In this document: piece by piece, positions 36,008-44,527 of the stretch
How positions within the stretch are numbered: the first letter of the stretch is position 1
Layout of the letters: every line of letters starts with the position of its first letter
Assembly (NCBI RefSeq): GCF_036541425.1
Contig: NZ_JAZHFT010000016.1
Span: forward strand, 1-64,000
Source of the DNA: Consotaella aegiceratis
Lineage (GTDB): Bacteria > Pseudomonadota > Alphaproteobacteria > Rhizobiales > Rhizobiaceae
Direction: 5' to 3'
DNA length: 64,000 bases
Position numbers and translations under genes: made by a program
The notes under the pieces: model-generated
Seen by the model: the letters and a program-made list of their open reading frames with translations, nothing else
What the model was told of the DNA's origin: nothing
The model's database searches: none

Positions 36008-36763
36008 ATGACAGAAGCCTCAGCCTCCCCCAACGCGGTGCGCCTGCGCGGCCGGTCGTTCCTTGCCCTGGTCCTGTCGCCCGAGCTGCCGTTCGGTCCG
36101 TGGCTCGACCAGCTCGACGATCTGGCGCGGCGTTCGACGGGGTTCTTCCTGAGCCGTCCGATCGTCCTCGACGTCACCGGACTGAAGCTCACCCGCGACG
36201 ATCTGGCGGGGCTGATCGAGGATCTGAAGACGCGCGGCGTCCGGATCATGGGAATCGAAGGCGCCAAGTCCTCGCTGCTCGGCCCCGGCATGCCCCCGGA
36301 AATGCGCGGCGGCCGTCCGGCGGGCGACATCGAGGTGCCGGAAACGCCGGTCGCCGCTGCCGTTCCGGCGGCAAAAAAGTCCGCCGAATCGCAGCAGGAG
36401 CCGGTTCAGGTGGAGCGGCGCATGCCCGGCGCGACGCCGTCGCTGATCGTCGAGGAACCGGTGCGCTCCGGCCAGTCAATCATGTTTCCCGAGGGCGATG
36501 TGACGGTACTTGGTTCGGTCGCCTCGGGCGCCGAGATCATCGCCGGAGGCTCGATTCACATCTACGGCGCGCTGCGTGGGCGCGTCATGGCGGGCTCGGC
36601 GGGGCATCCCGACGCGCGCATCTTCTGCCGCAAGCTCGAAGCCGAACTGATCGCCATCGACGGCCTTTACAAGACCGCTGACGACATGGGCCAGCATCTT
36701 CGCGGCCAGGCCGTGCAGGTCTGGCTGGAAGGCGACGTCATCAAGACGGCGCCTTTGAACTGA
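36008..36763 (+). CDS. minC: Septum site-determining protein MinC
   Basis: This 251-residue inhibitor of FtsZ assembly keeps division away from the poles. The N-terminal FtsZ-binding domain (about 10-100) has RGRSFLALVLSP and LDVTGLKLTRDDL. The C-terminal beta-helix (about 150-250) has the repetitive GDVTVLGSVASGAEIIAGGS and IHIYGALRGRVMAG that bind MinD. An Ala/Pro/Glu linker joins them. The ATG at 36008 is used; a TTG nine codons earlier is in frame and neither has a strong ribosome site. minD follows after 42 bases. Confidence 0.93.
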   Translation: MTEASASPNAVRLRGRSFLALVLSPELPFGPWLDQLDDLARRSTGFFLSRPIVLDVTGLKLTRDDLAGLIEDLKTRGVRIMGIEGAKSSLLGPGMPPEMRGGRPAGDIEVPETPVAAAVPAAKKSAESQQEPVQVERRMPGATPSLIVEEPVRSGQSIMFPEGDVTVLGSVASGAEIIAGGSIHIYGALRGRVMAGSAGHPDARIFCRKLEAELIAIDGLYKTADDMGQHLRGQAVQVWLEGDVIKTAPLN

Positions 36764-36805
36764 ACACCACGGTCTGAAACACGCACCTGGAAGGAATAAC
36801 GAGTA

Positions 36806-37621
36806 ATGGCAAAAGTACTGGTCGTCACATCGGGCAAGGGAGGGGTCGGCAAGACCACTTCGACGGCCGCCTTGGGTGCCGCGCTGGCGCAGACAGGGCA
36901 GAACGTGTGCGTGGTCGATTTTGACGTCGGTCTGCGCAACCTCGACCTCGTCATGGGAGCCGAGCGGCGCGTGGTCTACGACCTCATCAACGTGGTGCAA
37001 GGCGATGCCAAGCTGGCGCAGGCGCTGATCCGCGACAAGCGTGTCGATACGCTGTCGCTGCTGCCGGCTTCCCAGACCCGCGACAAGGACAATCTGACGC
37101 CGGAAGGTGTCGAGCGTGTCATCAACGAGATGCGCAGCAAGTTCGACTGGATCATCTGCGACAGCCCGGCGGGCATCGAGCGCGGCGCGACGCTTGCCAT
37201 GCGTCATGCCGACGTTGCCGTGGTTGTGACCAATCCGGAGGTGTCGTCGGTACGCGATTCCGACCGCATGATCGGCCTTCTGGACGCCAAGACGGCGCGC
37301 GCCGAACGCGGCGAGCGCATCGAAAAGCATCTGCTGCTCACCCGTTACGATCCGCAGCGCGCCGACCGCGGCGACATGCTGAAGGTCGACGACGTGCTCG
37401 AGATCCTGTCGATCCCGCTGCTCGGCATCATTCCCGAGAGCGTCGACGTGCTGCGCGCCTCCAATCTGGGCACACCGGTCACCATCAACGACACGTCGAG
37501 CGCCCCGGCGCGCGCCTACAGCGACGCGGCACGGCGGCTGATGGGCGAGACGCTGCCGATGACCATCCCGGAAGAAAGAAGGGGCCTGTTCGGCAAACTC
37601 TTCCAGCGGAGGGCCGCATGA
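36806..37621 (+). CDS. minD: Septum site-determining ATPase MinD
   Basis: This 271-residue ATPase oscillates on the inner membrane and recruits MinC. It has the deviant Walker A motif GKGGVGKTT (residues 10-18), the switch DFDVGLRNLDL, the WIICDSPAGIE block, and the C-terminal amphipathic helix RRGLFGKLFQRR that binds membrane when ATP is bound. Length and order match E. coli MinD (270). It overlaps minE by four bases. Confidence 0.96.
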   Translation: MAKVLVVTSGKGGVGKTTSTAALGAALAQTGQNVCVVDFDVGLRNLDLVMGAERRVVYDLINVVQGDAKLAQALIRDKRVDTLSLLPASQTRDKDNLTPEGVERVINEMRSKFDWIICDSPAGIERGATLAMRHADVAVVVTNPEVSSVRDSDRMIGLLDAKTARAERGERIEKHLLLTRYDPQRADRGDMLKVDDVLEILSIPLLGIIPESVDVLRASNLGTPVTINDTSSAPARAYSDAARRLMGETLPMTIPEERRGLFGKLFQRRAA

Positions 37622-37881
37622 CGATGTTCAGCTTCTTCAACCGCAGAACCACGGCGCCGGCTGCCCGCGAGCGGCTTCAGGTGCTCTTGGCGCACGAGCG
37701 CGCCGTCATCGGCCAGACCGATCTGGTGGCGATCCTGCGCGAGGAGATCCTCGGTGTCATCGCCAAGCACGTGCCGGTCGACCGCGATAAGGTGCAGGTC
37801 AAGATGGACCGGGGCGACGTGGTCTCGACGTTGGCCGTCGATATCGAGATCCCCGGCATGGCGGCGGTCGCCGATCACTGA
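37618..37881 (+). CDS. minE: Cell-division topological specificity factor MinE
   Basis: This 87-residue protein displaces MinC and stimulates MinD ATPase, setting up the pole-to-pole oscillation. The N-terminal membrane-binding MTMFSFFNRR, the switch helix ARERLQVLLAHER, and the C-terminal dimer domain DKVQVKMDRGDVVSTLAVD are all present. The start overlaps the minD stop (ATGA). Loss of all three genes together would be tolerated in some Rhizobiales, but here the operon is complete. Confidence 0.95.
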   Translation: MTMFSFFNRRTTAPAARERLQVLLAHERAVIGQTDLVAILREEILGVIAKHVPVDRDKVQVKMDRGDVVSTLAVDIEIPGMAAVADH

Positions 37882-38009
37882 CCGGATGGCCGCAACGAAA
37901 ACGAGGATGCCGTTGGCGCCGGTCATGACAATCGGCGGACGGCGTTCAGGAATCCGTAAACCATAGGCGCCATGATCCCCTCCGGTCCGTTTGGACTTCG
38001 GAGGCGATC

Positions 38010-38465
38010 ATGGCTCTGCATTCCTTTCGCCGGAATGCCCTCATTCTTGCTCTTGTCGTATTAGCTGGCTTGGCCGGCTGCGCGTCGCTGCGCGTCGGCT
38101 CGCGCCTTTCCTCGCGCGACTGCATGGCCCGTGTCATGTATTTCGAGTCGAACCGGTCGAGCGACGAGGGCATGATCGCCGTCGGCACGGTGGTGATGAA
38201 CCGCGTCGATTCGCCCGATTTTCCCAATTCCGTCTGCGCGGTGGTGGGACAAAAGAATCAGTTCGCACCCGGGGTGCTGACCCGGTCGATGGAGGTGGGC
38301 AAGGAGCGCGCCTACCGGAATGCCGACCGGGTTCTGAAGGGCGCGCGCCACGCCCAGGTCGGGTCGTCCGAGTTCTTCCACACCGCCGGCCTCAAATTTC
38401 CCTACGAGAACATGTTCTACATGGCGGTCGCCGGCGGTAACGCCTTCTACGTGAAGCTGCGCTGA
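38010..38465 (+). CDS. Cell-wall hydrolase lipoprotein (SleB/CwlJ-like)
   Basis: This 151-residue protein has a lipoprotein signal with lipobox LAGC (Cys24) and a hydrolase_2 domain of the SleB/CwlJ type, shown by MARVMYFESNRSSDEGMIAV with the likely catalytic Glu near residue 46, TVVMNRVDSPDFP, and NMFYMAVAGGNAFY. These enzymes cut peptidoglycan; in Gram-negatives they act in wall remodelling rather than spore germination. GGAGG lies six bases before the ATG. It follows minE by 128 bases on the same strand. Confidence 0.85.
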   Translation: MALHSFRRNALILALVVLAGLAGCASLRVGSRLSSRDCMARVMYFESNRSSDEGMIAVGTVVMNRVDSPDFPNSVCAVVGQKNQFAPGVLTRSMEVGKERAYRNADRVLKGARHAQVGSSEFFHTAGLKFPYENMFYMAVAGGNAFYVKLR

Positions 38466-38515
38466 GGCCGGCGGCGCGACGGCGCATCCCCGTCGTCTAT
38501 GCTTAAGATTCGCGC

Positions 38516-39415
38516 TTAGAGCCAGATCGGGTTGGACCAGGCGCGGTTGCCGGCCGCGTCGGCGACAACGATGCGCAGCCAGTCGCCGCGAAAGGCTTCG
38601 AGCGGCAATTCTCCGCGCGTCATCTGCTCTCCGGCGACGCATTCGGCGCGACAGCCTCGTCCGACGAGCGAATAGACGCAGGCAGGCGTGGACCGGATGA
38701 TCGCTTGGCCGTCGTCCAGGGCGATGTCGTGGATTTCCGGTCCCTGCGACGCGTAGTAGCGGCCGGCCTTCATCGCGTCGAGGATCAGGTCCGGTTCGTT
38801 GGCCTCGGCCTTCAGCATCATCCAGCCGCCGAAATGATCCGGGATCTTGAAGTGTGCGTCGTCGGCGGCATAGCCGGAGAGGCGGTAGCCCTCGTTGAGC
38901 AACTGGTCCAGCAGCGCGTTGCCGTCGCCTCGTCCGCACTCCACCTCGCAGCCGGTGTTGTAGATCTCCACCGCATGGGCGATGCCGGCCATGGAGCGGC
39001 CGTCCTCGACGGTCAGCGACGACCATTGAGGGTGCGCGATGGCGAGAAAGGCGCCGGCCTCGACGGCACGGCGCGCCAGACCCACCGCATCCTCGTCGGC
39101 ACCGGTCGCAGCGAAGTCCATCGGCAGGCCGACGGCGACCAGATGCCAGATGTCGCCGTGGCTGTTCTGGGGCGCATGCAGCTCGGCGCCCGGCAGAGTG
39201 GTCAACCGGTTCGTGCGGAAAGACGTCGTGTCGGTGACCGGGAAGCCGAACCGCTCCAGGAAGTGATCCGAGAGGCAGAGAAAGTCGTAGCCGGCGTTTT
39301 CGTAGCGGCGGCATACGGTTTCCGGCGGCAGCGCGCCATCCGATCGGTCCGAATGCGTGTGGATGTTGCCGCGCAGAAATCGGCCTGGCGCGGTGAAGGC
39401 TTCGAGTCCGGTCAT
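38516..39415 (-). CDS. CehA/McbA-type PHP metallohydrolase
   Basis: This 299-residue PHP-fold hydrolase has the metal-binding motifs HTHSD (residues 19-23), LSDHF with Asp49-His50, PGAELHA, AIAHPQW and YAADDAHF. The family includes carbaryl hydrolase (CehA/McbA) and phosphodiesterases, so ester, carbamate or phosphoester cleavage is likely but the substrate is open. There is no signal peptide. It is divergent from a four-gene ABC importer with only 215 bases between, which suggests that it processes the imported compound. Confidence 0.8.
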   Translation of the reverse strand: MTGLEAFTAPGRFLRGNIHTHSDRSDGALPPETVCRRYENAGYDFLCLSDHFLERFGFPVTDTTSFRTNRLTTLPGAELHAPQNSHGDIWHLVAVGLPMDFAATGADEDAVGLARRAVEAGAFLAIAHPQWSSLTVEDGRSMAGIAHAVEIYNTGCEVECGRGDGNALLDQLLNEGYRLSGYAADDAHFKIPDHFGGWMMLKAEANEPDLILDAMKAGRYYASQGPEIHDIALDDGQAIIRSTPACVYSLVGRGCRAECVAGEQMTRGELPLEAFRGDWLRIVVADAAGNRAWSNPIWL

Positions 39416-39630
39416 CGGGTACCCTTTTAGATTTTAGCCTCGCTTACGACCGCTCGATTGCGCCCGGATGACAGCCGGCAGAATTCTGCAACCGGCGCCC
39501 GGCAGCGCCATCCCGAGTGGCGACACGCAAGTGTCATCGAGCGGTGATACCCGACCCTTCGGTTCCCAACGGACGCCTTGGCTTTCGTTTCTGTCGGTTC
39601 GTCCCTGCGAGGGGCATGAAAGGGTCTACG

Positions 39631-40746
39631 ATGAAAACCACGCTCACCCGCATCACCGCGCTGGCGGTGACGCTGTCGCTATCGACCAGTCTGGCCGCCG
39701 CCCAGGCATCCGATGCCAATCCGTCGATGGACGATCTGGTGGCCGCGGCCAAGGAAGAGGGTCAGCTGACCACGATCGCGCTGCCGCACGACTGGTGCAA
39801 CTACGAGGGCGTGATCGAGGGCTTCAAGGCCAAGTACGGCCTCACGGTCAACGAGCTCAATCCCAATGCCGGCTCGGGCGACGAGATCGAGGCGATCAAG
39901 GCGAACAAGGGCAACACCGGCCCGCAGGCGCCCGACGTCATCGACGTCGGCCTGTCCTTCGGTCCCGCCGCCGCCAAGGATGGCCTGCTGATGCCCTACA
40001 AGGTTGCCACCTGGGACGACATTCCGGATGAGGTCAAGGACCCGGATGGTGCCTGGTACGGCGACTATTACGGCGTGCTCGGAATCGGCGCGAATCTCGA
40101 TCTGGTGGACGCGACGCCGCAGAGCTTCGAGGATCTGCAGAAGTCCGACTACGTGAACGCCGTGGCCCTTCCGGGCGACCCGCGCACCGGCAACAGCGCC
40201 ATCATGTCGATCTATGCCGCAGGTGTAGCCGGCGGCGCCAAGACCGGCGAAGAGGCCGCCGCCAAGGGCCTCGAGTTCTTCAGGACGCTGAACGATGCGG
40301 GCAATTTCGTCCCGGTGACGGGCGACGCCTCGACCTTCGCGCAGGGCACCACGCCGGTGCTGCTGAACTGGGACTATCTGCTCCTGTCCATGCGCGACAC
40401 GCTGAACGGCAATCCGCCGGTCGAGATCGTGGTACCGGAAGACGGCGTCGTCGCCGGCGTCTACGTGCAGGCGATCAGCGCCTATGCGCCGCATCCGAAC
40501 GCCGCCAAGCTCTGGATGGAATACCTCTATTCCGACGAGGGCCAGATCGAATGGCTGAAGGGCTACTGCCATCCGATCCGCTTCAACGCGATGGCCAAGG
40601 CCGACAGCATTCCGCAGGACCTGCTCGACAAGCTTCCGCCGGCGAAGGCCTATGAAAAGGCAGTCTTCCCGAGCATCGAGGACCAGGATGCGGCCAAGGT
40701 GGCGATCGCGGAGCAGTGGACCGGCGTCATCGGCGGCGTCGAATAA
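39631..40746 (+). CDS. ABC transporter periplasmic substrate-binding protein
   Basis: This 371-residue binding protein has a signal peptide (1-26, ending SLAAAQA) and a type II fold of the PotD/iron(III)-like group: LVAAAKEEGQLTTIALPHDW, PDVIDVGLSFGPAAAKDGLL, and HPNAAKLWMEYLYSDEGQ near the C-terminus. The group covers spermidine, ferric ion, thiamine and phosphonate binders, so substrate is undecided. The ATG at 39631 has AAAGGG six bases ahead; an ATG at 39616 is also possible. It is first in an operon with two permeases and one ATPase. Confidence 0.85.
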   Translation: MKTTLTRITALAVTLSLSTSLAAAQASDANPSMDDLVAAAKEEGQLTTIALPHDWCNYEGVIEGFKAKYGLTVNELNPNAGSGDEIEAIKANKGNTGPQAPDVIDVGLSFGPAAAKDGLLMPYKVATWDDIPDEVKDPDGAWYGDYYGVLGIGANLDLVDATPQSFEDLQKSDYVNAVALPGDPRTGNSAIMSIYAAGVAGGAKTGEEAAAKGLEFFRTLNDAGNFVPVTGDASTFAQGTTPVLLNWDYLLLSMRDTLNGNPPVEIVVPEDGVVAGVYVQAISAYAPHPNAAKLWMEYLYSDEGQIEWLKGYCHPIRFNAMAKADSIPQDLLDKLPPAKAYEKAVFPSIEDQDAAKVAIAEQWTGVIGGVE

Positions 40747-40832
40747 TCACCGCCCTCCGGCAGGGCCAGCGCCGGGACCGGACCGGCGCCGATCATCTGC
40801 CCACGACCTCCATCCGCTCGAAACGAGGTGCC

Positions 40833-41744
40833 ATGGCCTCGACCGCCACAGCGCTCGACGACACCCGAATCCTCGCCAACCAGGGAGGCGCGCTCTCGCG
40901 CCGGCTGGGATGGGCGTGGGTCGGGGTCGTGCCGTTCTTCGCCTTCGCGCTGCTCTTTCTGATCGGGCCGACGCTCTATCTGGTCGTCGGCGCGTTCCAG
41001 ACCGCGGATGGCACCTATACGCTGGCCAACATCGCCGCCCTGGCATCGCCGCAGATCGCGGCGGCCTATCGCCTGTCGATCGAGGTCAGCCTGGTCTCTG
41101 CACTGATGGGCACGATCACAGGGTTCCTGCTCGCCTATGCCATCGTCCATGGCGGGTTGCCGCGCTGGATCCGGCCATCGATCGTTACCTTCTCTGGTGT
41201 GGCATCCAATTTCGCCGGCATTCCGCTCGCCTTCGCCTTCATCGCGACGCTCGGCCGTCTCGGGATGGTGACGCTGTTCCTGCGCCATACCTTCGGCATC
41301 AACATCTACGCCCTGGGCTTCAACCTGTTGTCATTCTGGGGGCTGACGCTCACCTATCTCTATTTCCAGCTGCCACTGATGGTTTTGATTATCACGCCGG
41401 CCATCGACGGGCTGAAGGCCGAATGGCGCGAGGCGGCGCAGATCTTGGGTGCGTCGCGATGGCACTATTGGCGGCTGGTGGCGCTGCCGGTCCTGGCGCC
41501 GTCGATCCTCGGCTGCTTTCTGCTGCTCTTCGCCAACGCCTTCGGCACCATCGCGACGGCCTATGCCCTGACCGGTTCGCAGCTGAACATCGTGCCGATC
41601 CTGTTGTTCGCGCAGATTCGGGGCAACGTTCTCTACGATCCCAATCTCGGCTATGCGCTGGCCTTCGGGATGATCGTGGTCACCGGGCTGTCCAACGTCC
41701 TCTATCTGGTGCTGCGCGCCCGGGCCGAGCGGTGGCAACGATGA
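40833..41744 (+). CDS. ABC transporter permease (PotB-like)
   Basis: This 303-residue inner-membrane permease has six predicted helices and the EAA loop EWREAAQILGASRWHYWRLV that docks the ATPase. FAFALLFLIGPTLYLVVGAF is the first helix. The sequence resembles PotB/CysT-type permeases. GAGGTG before 40833 sets the start. It overlaps the next permease by four bases. Confidence 0.87.
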   Translation: MASTATALDDTRILANQGGALSRRLGWAWVGVVPFFAFALLFLIGPTLYLVVGAFQTADGTYTLANIAALASPQIAAAYRLSIEVSLVSALMGTITGFLLAYAIVHGGLPRWIRPSIVTFSGVASNFAGIPLAFAFIATLGRLGMVTLFLRHTFGINIYALGFNLLSFWGLTLTYLYFQLPLMVLIITPAIDGLKAEWREAAQILGASRWHYWRLVALPVLAPSILGCFLLLFANAFGTIATAYALTGSQLNIVPILLFAQIRGNVLYDPNLGYALAFGMIVVTGLSNVLYLVLRARAERWQR

Positions 41745-42565
41745 AGCCCTCGCGCATCGCGCCTGCCGTCATCGTGGTTCTCGGAGCGTTGTATTTCCTG
41801 CTGCCGCTCGTCGCCACCTTCCAGTTCTCTCTATCGATGCTGCGCGGTGTCTGGAGCTTCGAGGCCTATCGCGTCGTCTTCAACGATCCGCGCTTCGTCT
41901 CCAGCGTCATGTTCTCGGTGGTCGTCGCGCTTGCCACGATCGCCCTCGGCGCGCTTCTGGTGGTGCCGACGGCCTATTGGGTGCGGCTGAAGTTCCCGCG
42001 GTTGCGGCCGGTGGTCGAGTTCGTGACCCTGCTGCCGCTGGTGATCCCGCCGATCGTCCTCGTGTTCGGCTACATGCGGTTCTACAACTCGTCGTCGCTG
42101 CTGCCGCTGACGGCGAGCGTGTCGGGAACCAACGTCCTGCTGGTGCTCGGCTACGTCGCCCTGTCGCTGCCCTACATGTTTCGCGCTGTCGACACCGGCA
42201 TGGCGGCGATCGATCTGCGCACGCTGACGGAAGCCGGCGAAAGCCTCGGCGCCAGTCGCAGGGCGATCCTGACGCGAGTGATCTTTCCCAATGTTCACGC
42301 GTCCATCCTGTCCGGCGCCTTTCTGACCTTCGCCATCGTCATGGGCGAGTTCGTGCTGGCGAGCTTGCTGAACCGTCCGACTTTCGGACCGTATCTCTCA
42401 CAGATCGGCCAGGATCGGGCCTACGAGCCCTCGGCTCTGGCGACGATGGCGTTCGCCTTCACCTGGCTTTGCATGGGATTGATGCAGGTCTTCGCCGGTC
42501 GCAAGCCCGGCGGTCGGCGCGCCATGCGGACCCTGATACCCTTTCCGAGGCGGGCAGCACGATGA
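41741..42565 (+). CDS. ABC transporter permease (PotC-like)
   Basis: This 274-residue permease is the second channel subunit. Six hydrophobic segments are seen, starting IAPAVIVVLGALYFLLPL, and the EAA loop is TLTEAGESLGASRRAILTRV. It begins inside the previous stop codon (ATGA) and overlaps the ATPase gene by four bases. No substrate-specific residues can be named. Confidence 0.87.
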   Translation: MKPSRIAPAVIVVLGALYFLLPLVATFQFSLSMLRGVWSFEAYRVVFNDPRFVSSVMFSVVVALATIALGALLVVPTAYWVRLKFPRLRPVVEFVTLLPLVIPPIVLVFGYMRFYNSSSLLPLTASVSGTNVLLVLGYVALSLPYMFRAVDTGMAAIDLRTLTEAGESLGASRRAILTRVIFPNVHASILSGAFLTFAIVMGEFVLASLLNRPTFGPYLSQIGQDRAYEPSALATMAFAFTWLCMGLMQVFAGRKPGGRRAMRTLIPFPRRAAR

Positions 42566-43647
42566 GCTATCTGACGATTTCCGGCGTGTCGAAAAGCTTC
42601 GGTCCGCATGTGGTGGTCTGCGATTTCGACCTTGCGGTCGATCGGGGCGAGCTCATCTCGCTGCTCGGCCCTTCGGGATGCGGCAAGACCACCATGCTGC
42701 GCATGGTCGCCGGGTTTGAAACGCCCTCGGCGGGTCGGATCGTCATCGACGGCGAGGATGTCACCGACCGGCCCGCGAACCGTCGCGCCATCGGCATGGT
42801 GTTCCAGTCCTACGCGCTGTTTCCCAACCTTTCGGTGGCCGAGAACGTCGCCTTCGGCTTGAGGGTCGGCGGCCAGGCCAAGCGGGAGGTCGCGCGCCGC
42901 GTCGAGGAAATGCTGGTTTTGATCGGCCTGCCGCACCTGGGCGGCCGCTACCCTTATCAGCTCTCAGGCGGACAACAGCAGCGGGTGGCCTTGGCCCGCG
43001 CGCTGGCGCCCAGTCCGCGCGTGCTGCTTCTCGACGAACCGCTGTCAGCGCTCGACGCCAAGATCCGCGTGTCGTTGCGCGAGGAAATCCGCGCGCTGCA
43101 GCGTGAACTCGGCATCACCACGATCTTCGTGACGCACGATCAGGAAGAGGCGCTATCGATGTCGGACCGGATCGTGGTGATGAGCGACGGCCGGGCGGAG
43201 CAGGTCGGCACGCCGTTCGAGATCTACAACCATCCACGATCCCGTTTCGTCGCTTCGTTCGTCGGCACGCTGAGCACGCTGGAGGGCAGGAGCGCGGGCG
43301 AGGGGAGGGCCGTCTTCGACGGCCAGGAGATCGAATTGCCGAGACCTGCTGCCGTGGAGGCGGCGGGCTCGCTGACGGTCGCACTGCGGCCCGAATCGAT
43401 CAGCCTCTCGCCGCGTCCGGAGGCAACCAACCAGCTGTCGGGCACCATCGCGGAGGTCAATTTTCTGGGCTCGGTGGTGCGCATTCGGCTGCGCATCGGC
43501 GACAACACGCTGCTGTTCGATACGTTCAACAGCCCCGCGTCCCCGCCGCCGCCGCGCGGTGCCCGGACGACCGTGCATTTCGCTCCGGCCGACTTGCGGG
43601 TGCTCGATGGCGGCGAGCCCGCGGTCGAGGCCGAAGCCGCCGAATAA
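42562..43647 (+). CDS. ABC transporter ATPase (PotA/FbpC-like)
   Basis: This 361-residue ATPase has Walker A GPSGCGKTT, Q-loop FQSYALFPNLSVAENVAFGL, signature LSGGQQQRVALARAL, Walker B VLLLDEPLSALDAKIR and the H-loop VTHDQEEAL. A C-terminal TOBE-type regulatory domain (about 280-350) ends with a proline-rich stretch. It belongs to the polyamine/iron/phosphonate group. It is the last gene of the operon; rirA follows 254 bases later. Confidence 0.88.
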   Translation: MSYLTISGVSKSFGPHVVVCDFDLAVDRGELISLLGPSGCGKTTMLRMVAGFETPSAGRIVIDGEDVTDRPANRRAIGMVFQSYALFPNLSVAENVAFGLRVGGQAKREVARRVEEMLVLIGLPHLGGRYPYQLSGGQQQRVALARALAPSPRVLLLDEPLSALDAKIRVSLREEIRALQRELGITTIFVTHDQEEALSMSDRIVVMSDGRAEQVGTPFEIYNHPRSRFVASFVGTLSTLEGRSAGEGRAVFDGQEIELPRPAAVEAAGSLTVALRPESISLSPRPEATNQLSGTIAEVNFLGSVVRIRLRIGDNTLLFDTFNSPASPPPPRGARTTVHFAPADLRVLDGGEPAVEAEAAE

Positions 43648-43840
43648 TAGGCCTCGGCGGGCATGCGCGAGATGTTCCCGGCTTGACGTGACCGTGTCGG
43701 AATCCCTTTTATCGCGCGGCGCCGAACGCTCGCCGCGATCAAGGTTCGAGATGCGGCCGATCCGGTACTTCGACCATAAAGTGCTCTCTGGTCATTTGGA
43801 GGGCGCCCTTCAAACCTGAGCGACGGGCTCTTAAAAATCC

Positions 43841-43856
43841 TTGGAATCTTTCTAAA
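43841..43856 (+). promoter_or_regulatory. ICE-type (Irr) motif before rirA
   Basis: TTGGAATCTTTCTAAA resembles the alphaproteobacterial iron control element (TTTAGAA-N3-TTCTAAA), the site bound by Irr under low iron. It lies 45 bases before the rirA start. Control of rirA by Irr is known in other Rhizobiales. A nearly identical motif stands before dps at 47278. Confidence 0.6.
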
Positions 43857-43901
43857 TCTATGCTTCCTACGGCTAAGCCCGCGTCATGAGGAGGCAATGC
43901 T

Positions 43902-44396
43902 ATGCGCCTGACCCGCCAAACGAATTATGCGATTCGCATCCTGATGTACTGCGCGGCCAACGGCGAGGGGAGGCTCAGCCGGGTGGGCGAGATCGCCAGC
44001 GCCTATTCCGTTTCCGAGCTTTTCCTGTTCAAGATTTTGCAGCCTTTGGTTGAGGCGGGATTCGTGGAAACCGTTCGCGGCCGCAATGGCGGCATTCGCC
44101 TGGGACGCGCTGCGACCGACATCACCTTGAAGGAGGTGGTCGAGGTTACGGAAGAGAATTTCGCGCTCGCCGAGTGCTTCGAGACCGGTGCGATCGATTG
44201 CCCGCTGATCGACAGTTGCGCGCTCAACTCCGCGCTGCGCCACGCGCTCAACGCCTTCCTGTCTGCGCTCGACAGCTACACCATCCAGAATCTGGTGAAA
44301 GAGCGCGGATCGGTGCGCGCCCGTTTGGGGCTGGAAGGTCCGGACGTTCCCGGCGCGGCCGCTGCGGTTCGCGGCGCCATGCTGGCCGCCGGATAA
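43902..44396 (+). CDS. rirA: Rhizobial iron regulator RirA (Rrf2 family)
   Basis: This 164-residue Rrf2-family protein represses iron-uptake genes when iron is sufficient. It matches RirA over its length: MRLTRQTNYAIRILMYCAAN, the winged helix with VSELFLFKILQPL, and ETVRGRNGGIRLG. Three cysteines (Cys92, Cys100, Cys106) in ECFETGAIDCPLIDSC sit at the positions that hold the iron-sulfur cluster in RirA, so it is a real iron sensor rather than a generic Rrf2 protein. The rirA gene is typical of Rhizobiaceae and related families. It is monocistronic, with an ICE-type motif upstream and a terminator downstream. Confidence 0.93.
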   Translation: MRLTRQTNYAIRILMYCAANGEGRLSRVGEIASAYSVSELFLFKILQPLVEAGFVETVRGRNGGIRLGRAATDITLKEVVEVTEENFALAECFETGAIDCPLIDSCALNSALRHALNAFLSALDSYTIQNLVKERGSVRARLGLEGPDVPGAAAAVRGAMLAAG

Positions 44397-44437
44397 TCGA
44401 TGCCGGCAAGCGCCGGCTCGGATCGACGGAAACGAAA

Positions 44438-44475
44438 AAAGGGCGCCTGCTGCGATTGCGGGCGCCCTTTTATTT
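44438..44475 (+). terminator. Intrinsic terminator after rirA
   Basis: AAAGGGCGCC at 44438-44447 pairs perfectly with GGCGCCCTTT at 44461-44470 and is followed by TATTT. The A-run before the stem also gives a U-run on the other strand, so it can serve the convergent kinase gene as well. Confidence 0.85.
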
Positions 44476-44527
44476 CATCCCCAAACCGGAATCGGTCAGG
44501 TCGAGCCGAGGGACGGCGAGCGTTCGC

